From RGIG2560 sp964418385 (GTDB lineage Bacteria; Patescibacteriota; Microgenomatia; UBA1400; PJMF01), in contig CAYQLH010000049.1 in assembly GCA_964418385.1 (NCBI GenBank), positions 1 to 6,549 on the forward strand: a stretch of 6,549 nt of DNA, written 5' to 3'. A program made the translations under genes and the position numbers. Numbering within the stretch: position 1 is the first letter of the stretch; each line of letters begins with the position of its first letter. Positions 1 through 4,921 of the stretch are shown here, piece after piece. The notes under the pieces were generated by a model, which saw only the letters and a program-made list of their open reading frames with translations, made no database searches and was not told the DNA's origin.

Positions 1-137
1 CTGGTGGCAGCGTGGGCGGTGAAATCTGGCAGAAAAACAGCTTCCCGAAAAGGTGCCCAAGATGCTAAGTTTGCTGACACGAAAATTAGCAAATACAAAA
101 TTGCCAGACAAATAGACCGCCTAAAACCATTGGGCAT
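1..137 (-). CDS. Secreted protein, N-terminus only (signal peptide plus start of mature protein)
   Basis: The gene runs off the left edge; 45 codons are visible from an ATG at 137. The N-terminus MPNGFRRSICLAILYLLI continues into FVSANLASWAPFREAVFLPD and then FTAHAAT. This is a typical Sec signal peptide: a basic n-region (FRR), a hydrophobic core at about residues 8-20, then small residues that allow cleavage after VSA or SWA. A ribosome binding site (AAGAAAGG) lies 5 nt before the ATG, which fixes the start. The block SANLAS-x2-PFREA and the later FTAHAA recur at the start of the Cys-rich protein at the right edge, so the two are paralogs in at least this region. The right-edge gene has about 19 extra residues between the two blocks. 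Function is unknown; export across the inner membrane is well supported. A leader of about 240 nt, rich in inverted repeats, precedes it. Confidence 0.8.
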   Translation of the reverse strand, partial: MPNGFRRSICLAILYLLIFVSANLASWAPFREAVFLPDFTAHAAT

Positions 138-141
138 CACT

Positions 142-150
142 GCCTTTCTT
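142..150 (-). promoter_or_regulatory. Ribosome binding site of the left-edge secreted protein
   Basis: The minus strand reads AAGAAAGGC followed by AGTG and ATG. The purine-rich AAAGG core is 5 nt from the start codon, a normal Shine-Dalgarno distance. It decides the start of the partial left-edge gene. Confidence 0.65.
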
Positions 151-172
151 CTTTATTTATGTGTGTCTTCTG

Positions 173-213
173 GTGAGTAATTGTTCCCACGAAAGAGCGG
201 GCAACTTACTCAC
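173..213 (-). promoter_or_regulatory. Long hairpin in the leader of the left-edge gene
   Basis: GTGAGTAA (173-180) and TTACTCAC (206-213) are perfect 8-bp inverted arms. Inside them GTT (183-185) pairs with AAC (203-205), and 186-190 pairs with 197-201. The inner stem has an A/C mismatch if read as plus-strand RNA but a G-U pair as minus-strand RNA, which fits transcription toward the left-edge gene. The stem totals about 16 bp with two small bulges and a 6-nt loop. It ends about 35 nt before the ATG. No U-tract follows it, so it is not a typical terminator; a regulatory or RNA-stabilising role is inference. Confidence 0.5.
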
Positions 214-242
214 GGGCAGCACCAATTAATTTTTTGGGATAC

Positions 243-333
243 TATCATCAAACAAAATTAGTGCGTGAGCATATGTTCCCCGCTCTAGTCTATGTTTGAT
301 GATAAATACAAAGCTCTTGCTTTTTATCAACAA
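243..333 (-). promoter_or_regulatory. Alternative-pairing segments in the leader of the left-edge gene
   Basis: TATCATCAAACA (243-254) is the exact reverse complement of TGTTTGATGATA (293-304), with 38 nt between the arms. The second arm also overlaps TGATAAA (300-306), which pairs with TTTATCA (323-329) to form a local hairpin, with extra pairing of AAAGC (310-314) to GCTTT (319-323). Segment 293-306 therefore has two mutually exclusive partners in the same transcript. This is the layout of an attenuator or riboswitch-like switch, but no known riboswitch class is recognised. Confidence 0.4.
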
Positions 334-383
334 AATCTGTTTAGGATTTCCCCTTTCATATTAATTGGTAACTGCCACTGCCT

Positions 384-389
384 ATTATA
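384..389 (-). promoter_or_regulatory. Probable extended -10 promoter for the left-edge secreted gene
   Basis: The minus strand reads TGTGTGGTATAATAGGC: a perfect TATAAT with TG one base upstream (extended -10). The -35 region (TTGTGT or a shifted variant) is poor, which is acceptable for extended -10 promoters. The 12-mer TGTGGTATAATA is also present in the strong promoter at 3515-3543. Transcription would start near 377 and give a leader of about 240 nt before the ATG at 137. Confidence 0.55.
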
Positions 390-509
390 CCACACAAAAA
401 GCAAACACAAGTGGGAAATTTACAGTTTGCCTGTTTCCTTGACCTTCGCTCCCTCCCCTTTGCCTGAAGCTGTGCCTCGCCTGTCTCCCATCGGGTAGGG
501 GCGAAGTTT

Positions 510-570
510 AATGCTGCACGTGTAACACCATGTATTTCCAGGCGTGAATAGCAGCAATTTGTAACAAATC
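510..570 (+). repeat. 61-bp two-palindrome repeat, copy A
   Basis: This copy aligns without gaps to copies at 615-675 and 4810-4870, with about 43 of 61 positions shared with copy B. It keeps the GCTGCACGTG box at the left, the TTTCCAGGCGTGA core, and the right palindrome ATTTGT-A-ACAAAT. Its left palindrome is decayed (GTGTAACA in place of GTGCAGCA), so it looks like the most diverged copy. Confidence 0.7.
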
Positions 571-614
571 AACGACGCTCATCTTTTGCGTGCCTGGGGA
601 GAGTCGCTATGATC

Positions 615-675
615 AATGCTGCACGTGCAGCATTGCCGTTTTCCAGGCGTGAGTGAAGCGAATTTGTTACAAATT
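615..675 (+). repeat. 61-bp two-palindrome repeat, copy B
   Basis: This is the most perfect copy. The left part is the palindrome TGCTGCACGTGCAGCA (617-632), self-complementary out to 614-635 (22 bp). The right part is AATTTGT-T-ACAAATT (661-675). Between them lies TTTTCCAGGCGTGAGTGA. It starts 11 nt beyond the stop codon of the VWA gene and matches copy C at about 52 of 61 positions. There is no T-tract after either stem, so it is not an ordinary intrinsic terminator. Confidence 0.8.
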
Positions 676-686
676 GTGTTTGCAAG

Positions 687-3125
687 TTACTGCGCTGTCA
701 TGAGATTAATATCAGGCACAAAATTGGTCGTATCATCAGTGACAGCCGGCGCTGGGGTGCCTTTTTCGCCTTTGCGGATGAGTACGTCCAGGATATCGAG
801 CTCTTGGAGGAGCGTATCATCGCCAATCTGGCGTTGGTGCTGGCTAAAATAATCCCGCAACGTCTGGAAGACCGGCACGTAGTCGCTGCTGACCGTCAGC
901 AGTTGCGAGCCGCGCTCCCACTGACCATCGCGTACCGGCCAGGTGATAGGAATAATGCCGTGACCCGGATAGTGCTCCGGTCCCACCGCTGCCAGTTCTG
1001 GAAACTTGACCCGATCGGCAGCGTAGTTTAAATCGTCGTAGCGACTATGAAGCAGCCAATCTTGTAAAACGCTGGCGTAGCGGGTGAGCAAAATCCCTTT
1101 GTGAATGCCGGTATTGGTGTACACGTCTGGCTCACCGGCAAAAGTGAAAGTCTGGCTGTCGCCGTCACGGTGGCCGTCGCGATCCTGATACGTAGTGCGA
1201 ATGGTGATCTGGTTGTTGGTGGCGCCAGGGCGCTTTTTGAGCTGCAAAAGCACCAAGCCACCGCGGTTTTCGCCACCACTACTACTCGATGGGAAAAGCG
1301 TATTGACGCTCATGATCTTACCGGTGGCTTGATCAGCTTCTGGTGAACCGTAAACTTTGGCAATTTCATAGCCAGGCGCTTCCACCACGAGATCGAGATC
1401 GAAAACCAGTGGCGTCACCATATAATCAAACTCATCTGCCAAGCGGCGTTTGAAATCCAAAGCGGAGTGCACCGAGTAATAATTGGCACCGCGGACTTTA
1501 GTAAGCTCGCTTATCAGTTCGCTGTTGAGATCGACGCCGATGCCAACAAAAGTGGTGCTGATATTATCCAGGGCAAGCTCGCGAATGCGGCCAAAAAGCC
1601 CATTTTTTGAGGTATCGCCGGTATTGGGCATGGCGTCGGTCAGGAAAATAATGCGGTTGTCGTACTCACTATCTTTGGTGTCCACCTTGGCAAATTCATG
1701 GGCGCCGAGTTCAATGCCGGCTGCCATGTTGGTGCCGCCGCGGTCTTGAATATCGAGGACGTGTTTGGCGATCGCGTTCATGTCGGTCTCACCCACCAGG
1801 CGGAAAGGCTTGGCGAGATATGCTTGGTCGTCAAAAAGCACCACCCCCAAGCGATCATCGTCGCCAAGATGTTCCATCAAGTGGACGATACTTTGATTGG
1901 CGATTTCCATTTTGGTTTTGAGCTCGTCAGCATCCTGGCTGTCGCCATCGTAATAATATTGGTCAAAACGTGAGCCCATGGAACCGGAAATGTCGAGCAC
2001 CACCATTAAATTTAACTTCTTGCGGGTAAAATCCGACTCTTTGAGACCGGAGTTAAGGCCGACGCTCAAGTAATATTGGTCTTCGCCAGTGTAAGGGTCA
2101 GGGCTGATAGCGCTGGTGTATGACGGGCAAAAAAGCTTGTTACACGGTTGTTTTTGCCCAGTTTCAAAAAAGTAATCATAAAACAAGCCTTCATAGCTGA
2201 TATCCGTGGGTTCAGGCAAGTAATCGTTTTTGATGTTTTCGCGGAAATTGTTGACATCTTTGGCGCCGCCCACGGCGAGACCAATGGTATCATTAGCAAC
2301 GAAGCTTTCTGTGGCGATATCTTGCACAGCAAGACCATTGACGGGGTTGGCAACACTAGCAGTTTTGAGCACCGCACCACCGATGGAAGTCTCAGCGCCA
2401 CCAAAGGTCTGGATATCAAGATCGTCATACCTTGGCCCCCACAGCGTCGCAAATAGCACCCAAAGCAAGCCGCCAGTAATCAGAAAAACCACCGGCGTGT
2501 ACAGACAAGACCAAGCGAGTTTCTTTTTGCCCACGCGCTTGATTTTGGCATTGCGAGAGCCAAAATTTACCAAGCCGGAAATCAGCAAATAGCCGGCGGC
2601 TGCGCACCAGAGGGCAAAAGCACAAAGTAAAGACAATTTGACTAAAAGCGAAAACCAGGACGCGTAAAAATTGAAATAATTCGCGAGCCAGCAGATGCCG
2701 AACAAAAAGACGACCCATTGAAAAACAAGCGCGGGCAGCAAAATGGCAAGATGCGCTCGTTCTTGAAGCTTGGTCAGTGCGTCCTTGCTGGCGAGATATT
2801 TCTTGAGGTGACGGGAAAATTTCACCGCGGGTATCACTGTCAGCGTCAGCCAAATACCCACCAAAAGCCAGTAGCCAAAGCCTTTAAGCAAATAATCTTC
2901 CCAGTACTGGGAAACATTGCTCAAATCGGTGAGCTCTTCCCAAGGTGTTTGGTAGCGATAGTGATAACTGCTGGCTTCGTATTGCCAGTCATCGATTTTG
3001 CCTTCGTTGACCGCGGGCAAAATGCGTGGATGGTCGTAGTAATACTTGGCCCCCAGCACCACCGCCGTATAGAGAACGTAAACCGCAACTAAACCTATCC
3101 AAAGCTGGCGCAAAAGTTTTTTCAT
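687..3125 (-). CDS. Membrane-anchored von Willebrand factor A (VWA) domain protein, 812 aa
   Basis: The N-terminal third carries about five hydrophobic segments (residues 8-27, 84-104, 127-149, 157-187, 206-229). The loops at 101-125 and 189-203 are strongly basic, so by the positive-inside rule the chain after residue 230 faces outward. A VWA domain spans about 370-570. Its metal-ion-dependent adhesion site is complete: DISGSMG (D378, S380, S382), the threonine of GGTNMAAG (T465) and the aspartate of LTDAMPNTG (D497). Such sites bind divalent metal and mediate protein-protein contacts. Residues 575-812 form a soluble tail of unknown fold; IHKGILLTRYASVLQDWL loosely recalls YfbK-like VWA proteins. 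The ATG at 3125 has no ribosome binding site but a -10-like TAAAAT 7 nt upstream, so the mRNA may be leaderless. The upstream neighbour is hidden by the assembly gap. Partner and exact role are unknown. Confidence 0.88.
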   Translation of the reverse strand: MKKLLRQLWIGLVAVYVLYTAVVLGAKYYYDHPRILPAVNEGKIDDWQYEASSYHYRYQTPWEELTDLSNVSQYWEDYLLKGFGYWLLVGIWLTLTVIPAVKFSRHLKKYLASKDALTKLQERAHLAILLPALVFQWVVFLFGICWLANYFNFYASWFSLLVKLSLLCAFALWCAAAGYLLISGLVNFGSRNAKIKRVGKKKLAWSCLYTPVVFLITGGLLWVLFATLWGPRYDDLDIQTFGGAETSIGGAVLKTASVANPVNGLAVQDIATESFVANDTIGLAVGGAKDVNNFRENIKNDYLPEPTDISYEGLFYDYFFETGQKQPCNKLFCPSYTSAISPDPYTGEDQYYLSVGLNSGLKESDFTRKKLNLMVVLDISGSMGSRFDQYYYDGDSQDADELKTKMEIANQSIVHLMEHLGDDDRLGVVLFDDQAYLAKPFRLVGETDMNAIAKHVLDIQDRGGTNMAAGIELGAHEFAKVDTKDSEYDNRIIFLTDAMPNTGDTSKNGLFGRIRELALDNISTTFVGIGVDLNSELISELTKVRGANYYSVHSALDFKRRLADEFDYMVTPLVFDLDLVVEAPGYEIAKVYGSPEADQATGKIMSVNTLFPSSSSGGENRGGLVLLQLKKRPGATNNQITIRTTYQDRDGHRDGDSQTFTFAGEPDVYTNTGIHKGILLTRYASVLQDWLLHSRYDDLNYAADRVKFPELAAVGPEHYPGHGIIPITWPVRDGQWERGSQLLTVSSDYVPVFQTLRDYFSQHQRQIGDDTLLQELDILDVLIRKGEKGTPAPAVTDDTTNFVPDINLMTAQ

Positions 3126-3132
3126 AAGGCAT

Positions 3133-3138
3133 ATTTTA
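3133..3138 (-). promoter_or_regulatory. Possible -10 element of the VWA gene
   Basis: The minus strand reads TGTAAAATATGCCTT and then ATG. TAAAAT lies 7 nt before the start codon, which would place transcription start within 1 nt of the ATG. The -35 position (about 3156-3161) falls inside the N run, so the promoter cannot be confirmed. Confidence 0.35.
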
Positions 3139-3149
3139 CACTGCAGGAG

Positions 3150-3249
3150 NNNNNNNNNNNNNNNNNNNNNNNNNNNNNNNNNNNNNNNNNNNNNNNNNNN
3201 NNNNNNNNNNNNNNNNNNNNNNNNNNNNNNNNNNNNNNNNNNNNNNNNN
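3150..3249. other. Assembly gap, 100 Ns
   Basis: Exactly 100 undetermined bases, the usual placeholder for a scaffold gap of unknown true size. The distance and any gene between the 48-aa unit and the VWA gene cannot be judged, and an open frame that reads across the Ns (3122-3331) is meaningless. Confidence 0.97.
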
Positions 3250-3252
3250 CAG

Positions 3253-3275
3253 AAAAAAGCCCCTTTTCAGGGGCT
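3253..3275 (-). terminator. Rho-independent terminator of the 48-aa gene
   Basis: On the minus strand AGCCCC-TGAAAA-GGGGCT forms a perfect 6-bp stem followed directly by a T6 run. It begins 9 nt after the stop codon of the 48-aa gene. Stem, loop and U-tract are all typical. Confidence 0.9.
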
Positions 3276-3284
3276 CGATGGCTA

Positions 3285-3431
3285 TTAGCTGTCATTCTTT
3301 TCTTTTTTCTCATCCTCCTCCTCAAGATCAAAGTCCAGGGTTTCTTTAATGAGACACCCTATCAACTCGATGTCCGCCCTAGTGGACGAGCACAGGGCAT
3401 CTATCAACACCTGAGTTCTCGGTAGTTTCAT
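3285..3431 (-). CDS. Small acidic protein, 48 aa, unknown function
   Basis: The ATG at 3431 opens MKLPRTQVLIDALCSSTR, then ADIELIGCLIKETLDFDL and the tail EEEDEKKEKNDS, ending in TAA. A very strong ribosome binding site (GGAGGAGG) lies 9 nt upstream and fixes the start. The first 36 residues could form one or two amphipathic helices; the last 13 are almost all charged. There is no signal peptide or membrane segment, so the product is probably cytoplasmic. It contains two cysteines (C14, C26). The gene has its own consensus promoter, a 5' hairpin and an intrinsic terminator, so it is a complete monocistronic unit. The signals around it support a real gene more strongly than its length does. 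I do not recognise the family; a small regulator, antitoxin-like or adaptor protein are possibilities the sequence does not decide. Confidence 0.8.
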   Translation of the reverse strand: MKLPRTQVLIDALCSSTRADIELIGCLIKETLDFDLEEEDEKKEKNDS

Positions 3432-3439
3432 TTTTTTCA

Positions 3440-3448
3440 GCCTCCTCC
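3440..3448 (-). promoter_or_regulatory. Strong ribosome binding site of the 48-aa gene
   Basis: The minus strand reads AAAGGAGGAGGCTGAAAAAA and then ATG. The GGAGGAGG core is close to a perfect anti-16S complement at a workable distance. It overlaps the end of a six-codon frame (ATG GCT AAA GGA GGA GGC TGA) that ends just before the real start. Confidence 0.75.
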
Positions 3449-3475
3449 TTTAGCCATCCTTTCCAATCTTTTTCC

Positions 3476-3501
3476 CTCTAGCAGTACCATTACTACTAGA
3501 G
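3476..3501 (-). promoter_or_regulatory. 5' hairpin in the leader of the 48-aa gene
   Basis: As minus-strand RNA, CUCUAG-U-AGUA, loop AUGG, UACU-G-CUAGAG pairs along 11 positions including one U-G wobble; the plus-strand transcript would have a C/A mismatch there. It starts about 7 nt after the expected transcription start at 3508. No U-tract follows, so it is not a terminator. It may stabilise the mRNA or serve as an operator; this role is inference. Confidence 0.55.
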
Positions 3502-3514
3502 TAAAAGATAGCTT

Positions 3515-3543
3515 ATTATACCACAAGTTAACAAATTTGTCAA
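3515..3543 (-). promoter_or_regulatory. Consensus sigma70-type promoter of the 48-aa gene
   Basis: On the minus strand TTGACA (3543-3538), a 17-nt spacer and TATAAT (3520-3515) are all exact consensus, and TGG before TATAAT gives an extended -10. Expected transcription start is near 3508, giving a leader of about 77 nt. The spacer starts with AATTTGTT, also found beside a TTGACA in repeat copy C. Confidence 0.92.
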
Positions 3544-3590
3544 GTAGTAAAAAATTATAAGATAAAAACCGTCGTTGCAACTGTCTCACG

Positions 3591-4685
3591 TCAGGCACCA
3601 CGGGCGATATCACGACGCCGCCTCGCTTTGGCCAGTTTGCTCTGCCACAGCTTGTTGATCTCATTGATCAAGCCGTTATAATGCCCCAAATCATGGAAAA
3701 CCATTTCCACAATCTCGCGTCGCTGCTTGAAAGGCACTTTTTTCTCAGCCAAGAAATCATAAAAAGTTAACTCTAAAAAGTGAATATTTTGGAGATCATA
3801 TTCTGGTTTGGCACTAGCCCATTTTTGCCTATTTTCTTCGTATGTAGCCTGGTCTTGCTTGTTGACTGGCGTTTCGGTCGCTTGCGATGGCGGCGGCGCT
3901 GCCTCTGCGTCCACAGGAGCAGTTTTGCTGGTGGTTTCTTGGCGCAGCCTCGCCCAATGCTCTTGGCTAAGATTTCGCGCCCAGCTTGGCACCCACAACA
4001 AAATGTCGTACTCCTGATGAGAGCTGTTAAGCGAATTTAGGTGTGAAATCACGCCTTGTTCCACCTGCCACACCTGCTCGCTGATCGCTCGTCTTTTGGC
4101 GAGGTAATCGTCAGCCGTGGGGTCGAGCTGATCCACCTTTTGTTTTAATTCGTTAAAAGCCTGGTGATAAAACTCGCTCCAATGCTTATTCATCTGGTCG
4201 CGCTCTTTCTGGTCTTGCTCCAATGTATCAGCCGGCGTTTCTGGCGCCGTGGCCGCCGCTGGCTCGGCAGTGGCGGCTGCAGTGAGCGCCTCTTGGCGGG
4301 CGACGATTTCCTGGCGAATTTTCTGCGCTCGTGCCTGCTGGTCTGGTGAAAGCGTGAGGGTGGCAAGCAGTTTATCAAATGTCTGCAAAGAAAGATCTAG
4401 GCCAGACAAGCGTTCTTCTAGGCTCGCGGCGCGATATTTTGGTGATGCTGTGTTTAAAATGTTATCTTGACTATACAGGCGGTTCTCCCAGCCGTTTAAA
4501 TAGCGGTCGCTGGTTTCGCTGCTCCGCTGGTGCTCGACTTTTTGCCCCTGGGGCGACGTCAGCTCAGGAGCACCCACCGCTCCAGGCGACATTTCTTGAC
4601 TGTCTAGCGGCGACGGCGCAAGTGACGTTTTTTCCAAAAATGAAGCTTCGCCAGCGGCTTGACTGGGAGAAAATGATTCTTGCAT
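3591..4685 (-). CDS. Hydrophilic coiled-coil-like protein, 364 aa, unknown function
   Basis: I chose the ATG at 4685 over the longer GTG frame at 4724: the extra 13 codons coincide with a full promoter (TTGACA-17-TATAAA), and the -10 ends 6 nt before this ATG, so transcription should begin at the start codon itself. Neither start has a ribosome binding site. The protein has no signal peptide or membrane segment. Visible parts: a Ser/Pro/Gln-rich N-terminus (1-60), a helical segment (about 85-135), an Ala/Pro/Thr linker (about 136-155), a long helical segment (about 157-220), a short Trp-rich stretch (LLWVPSWARNLSQEHWARL, about 229-247), a second Ala/Pro/Thr linker (about 253-275) and a helical C-terminal domain (about 278-350) containing FHDLGHYNGLINEINKLW. 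It ends in a basic tail (KARRRRDIARGA). It may be a cytoplasmic scaffold or nucleic-acid-binding protein; I recognise no family. Confidence 0.8.
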   Translation of the reverse strand: MQESFSPSQAAGEASFLEKTSLAPSPLDSQEMSPGAVGAPELTSPQGQKVEHQRSSETSDRYLNGWENRLYSQDNILNTASPKYRAASLEERLSGLDLSLQTFDKLLATLTLSPDQQARAQKIRQEIVARQEALTAAATAEPAAATAPETPADTLEQDQKERDQMNKHWSEFYHQAFNELKQKVDQLDPTADDYLAKRRAISEQVWQVEQGVISHLNSLNSSHQEYDILLWVPSWARNLSQEHWARLRQETTSKTAPVDAEAAPPPSQATETPVNKQDQATYEENRQKWASAKPEYDLQNIHFLELTFYDFLAEKKVPFKQRREIVEMVFHDLGHYNGLINEINKLWQSKLAKARRRRDIARGA

Positions 4686-4691
4686 GAGTTT

Positions 4692-4720
4692 TTTATAGCA
4701 TAAGACAGATTTTTTGTCAA
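4692..4720 (-). promoter_or_regulatory. Promoter of the 364-aa gene, giving a leaderless mRNA
   Basis: On the minus strand TTGACA (4720-4715), a 17-nt spacer and TATAAA (4697-4692) with TGC before it (extended -10). Six nucleotides (AAACTC) separate the -10 from the ATG at 4685, so +1 should be the A of ATG. Confidence 0.8.
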
Positions 4721-4734
4721 TCACCTAGAAATTA

Positions 4735-4805
4735 GAAATTATAAATTATAAATAAATGCGGACATATCAATTCTCTTTAATTTATTATTTACCATTTATA
4801 ATTTC
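4735..4805. repeat. AT-rich imperfect inverted repeat
   Basis: GAAATTATAAAT (4735-4746) and ATTTATAATTTC (4794-4805) are perfect 12-bp inverted arms. Pairing continues imperfectly inward (TATAAATAAAT against ATTTATTATTTACC). The right arm ends 4 nt before repeat copy C. It could be a MITE remnant or simple AT-rich intergenic sequence. Confidence 0.5.
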
Positions 4806-4809
4806 AAGC

Positions 4810-4870
4810 AGTGCTGCACGTGTAGCATGGCGGTTTTCCAGGCTTGATTGACACGAATTTGTTGCAAATT
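4810..4870 (+). repeat. 61-bp two-palindrome repeat, copy C
   Basis: Ungapped match to copy B at about 52 of 61 positions, same orientation, about 4.1 kb away. The left palindrome TGCTGCAC-GTGTAGCA and right palindrome AATTTGT-T-GCAAATT each have one change from copy B, and each leaves a G-U wobble if the plus strand is transcribed. The core TTTTCCAGGC is unchanged. A TTGACA (4848-4853) has arisen inside this copy only. Confidence 0.8.
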
Positions 4871-4877
4871 GTAATAT
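4848..4877 (+). promoter_or_regulatory. Possible plus-strand promoter inside copy C
   Basis: TTGACA (4848-4853) and TAATAT (4872-4877) are 18 nt apart; the -10 matches consensus at four of six positions. A transcript from about 4884 would end at the hairpin at 4922-4950, giving an RNA of about 65 nt. It contains a weak 25-codon frame from the ATG at 4888 with no ribosome binding site. Speculative. Confidence 0.25.
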
Positions 4878-4921
4878 TATAGACCTCATGAAAATTGCTC
4901 AGAATTGGCAATCATACATAT

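Larger units (their letters stand above)
138..686. other. Intergenic region of about 550 bp without a supported gene
   Basis: This stretch separates the VWA gene (stop at 687) from the left-edge secreted gene. It holds two copies of the 61-bp repeat, an extended -10 promoter, several inverted repeats and the leader hairpins. It also contains an imperfect long inverted repeat: CTTCGC (444-449) against GCGAAG (501-506), continued inward by C-rich against G-rich arms. A plus-strand open frame of 68 codons at 292-498 has no ribosome binding site and no recognisable features, so it is not called as a gene. Confidence 0.6.

Noticed and set aside
292..498. Plus-strand open frame of 68 codons in the left intergenic region
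   Set aside because: No ribosome binding site or promoter, no recognisable composition, and it overlaps the minus-strand promoter and leader hairpins of the left-edge gene.
444..506. Inverted repeat as terminator of the VWA gene
   Set aside because: The arms are imperfect, the loop is over 30 nt and no T-tract follows on the minus strand.
3122..3331. Minus-strand frame that appears to run across the N gap
   Set aside because: Half of it is undetermined bases, its coding part is antiframe to the 48-aa gene and the terminator, and the gap length is arbitrary.
3571..3595. Terminator for the 364-aa gene
   Set aside because: A GTTGCAAC palindrome and a T5 run follow the stop codon, but no stable stem adjoins the T run. 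The next promoter begins directly after, so read-through into the 48-aa unit is possible.
3580..3600. Similarity of the 364-aa gene's stop region to the 3' region near 5015-5030 (GACGTsAGA motif)
   Set aside because: Only about a dozen bases agree with mismatches; too short to separate from chance.
3437..3664. Minus-strand 75-codon frame overlapping the end of the 364-aa gene
   Set aside because: It runs straight through the consensus promoter and leader of the 48-aa gene and out of frame through the end of the 364-aa gene; only its last codons (MAKGGG) sit in an odd position before the real start.
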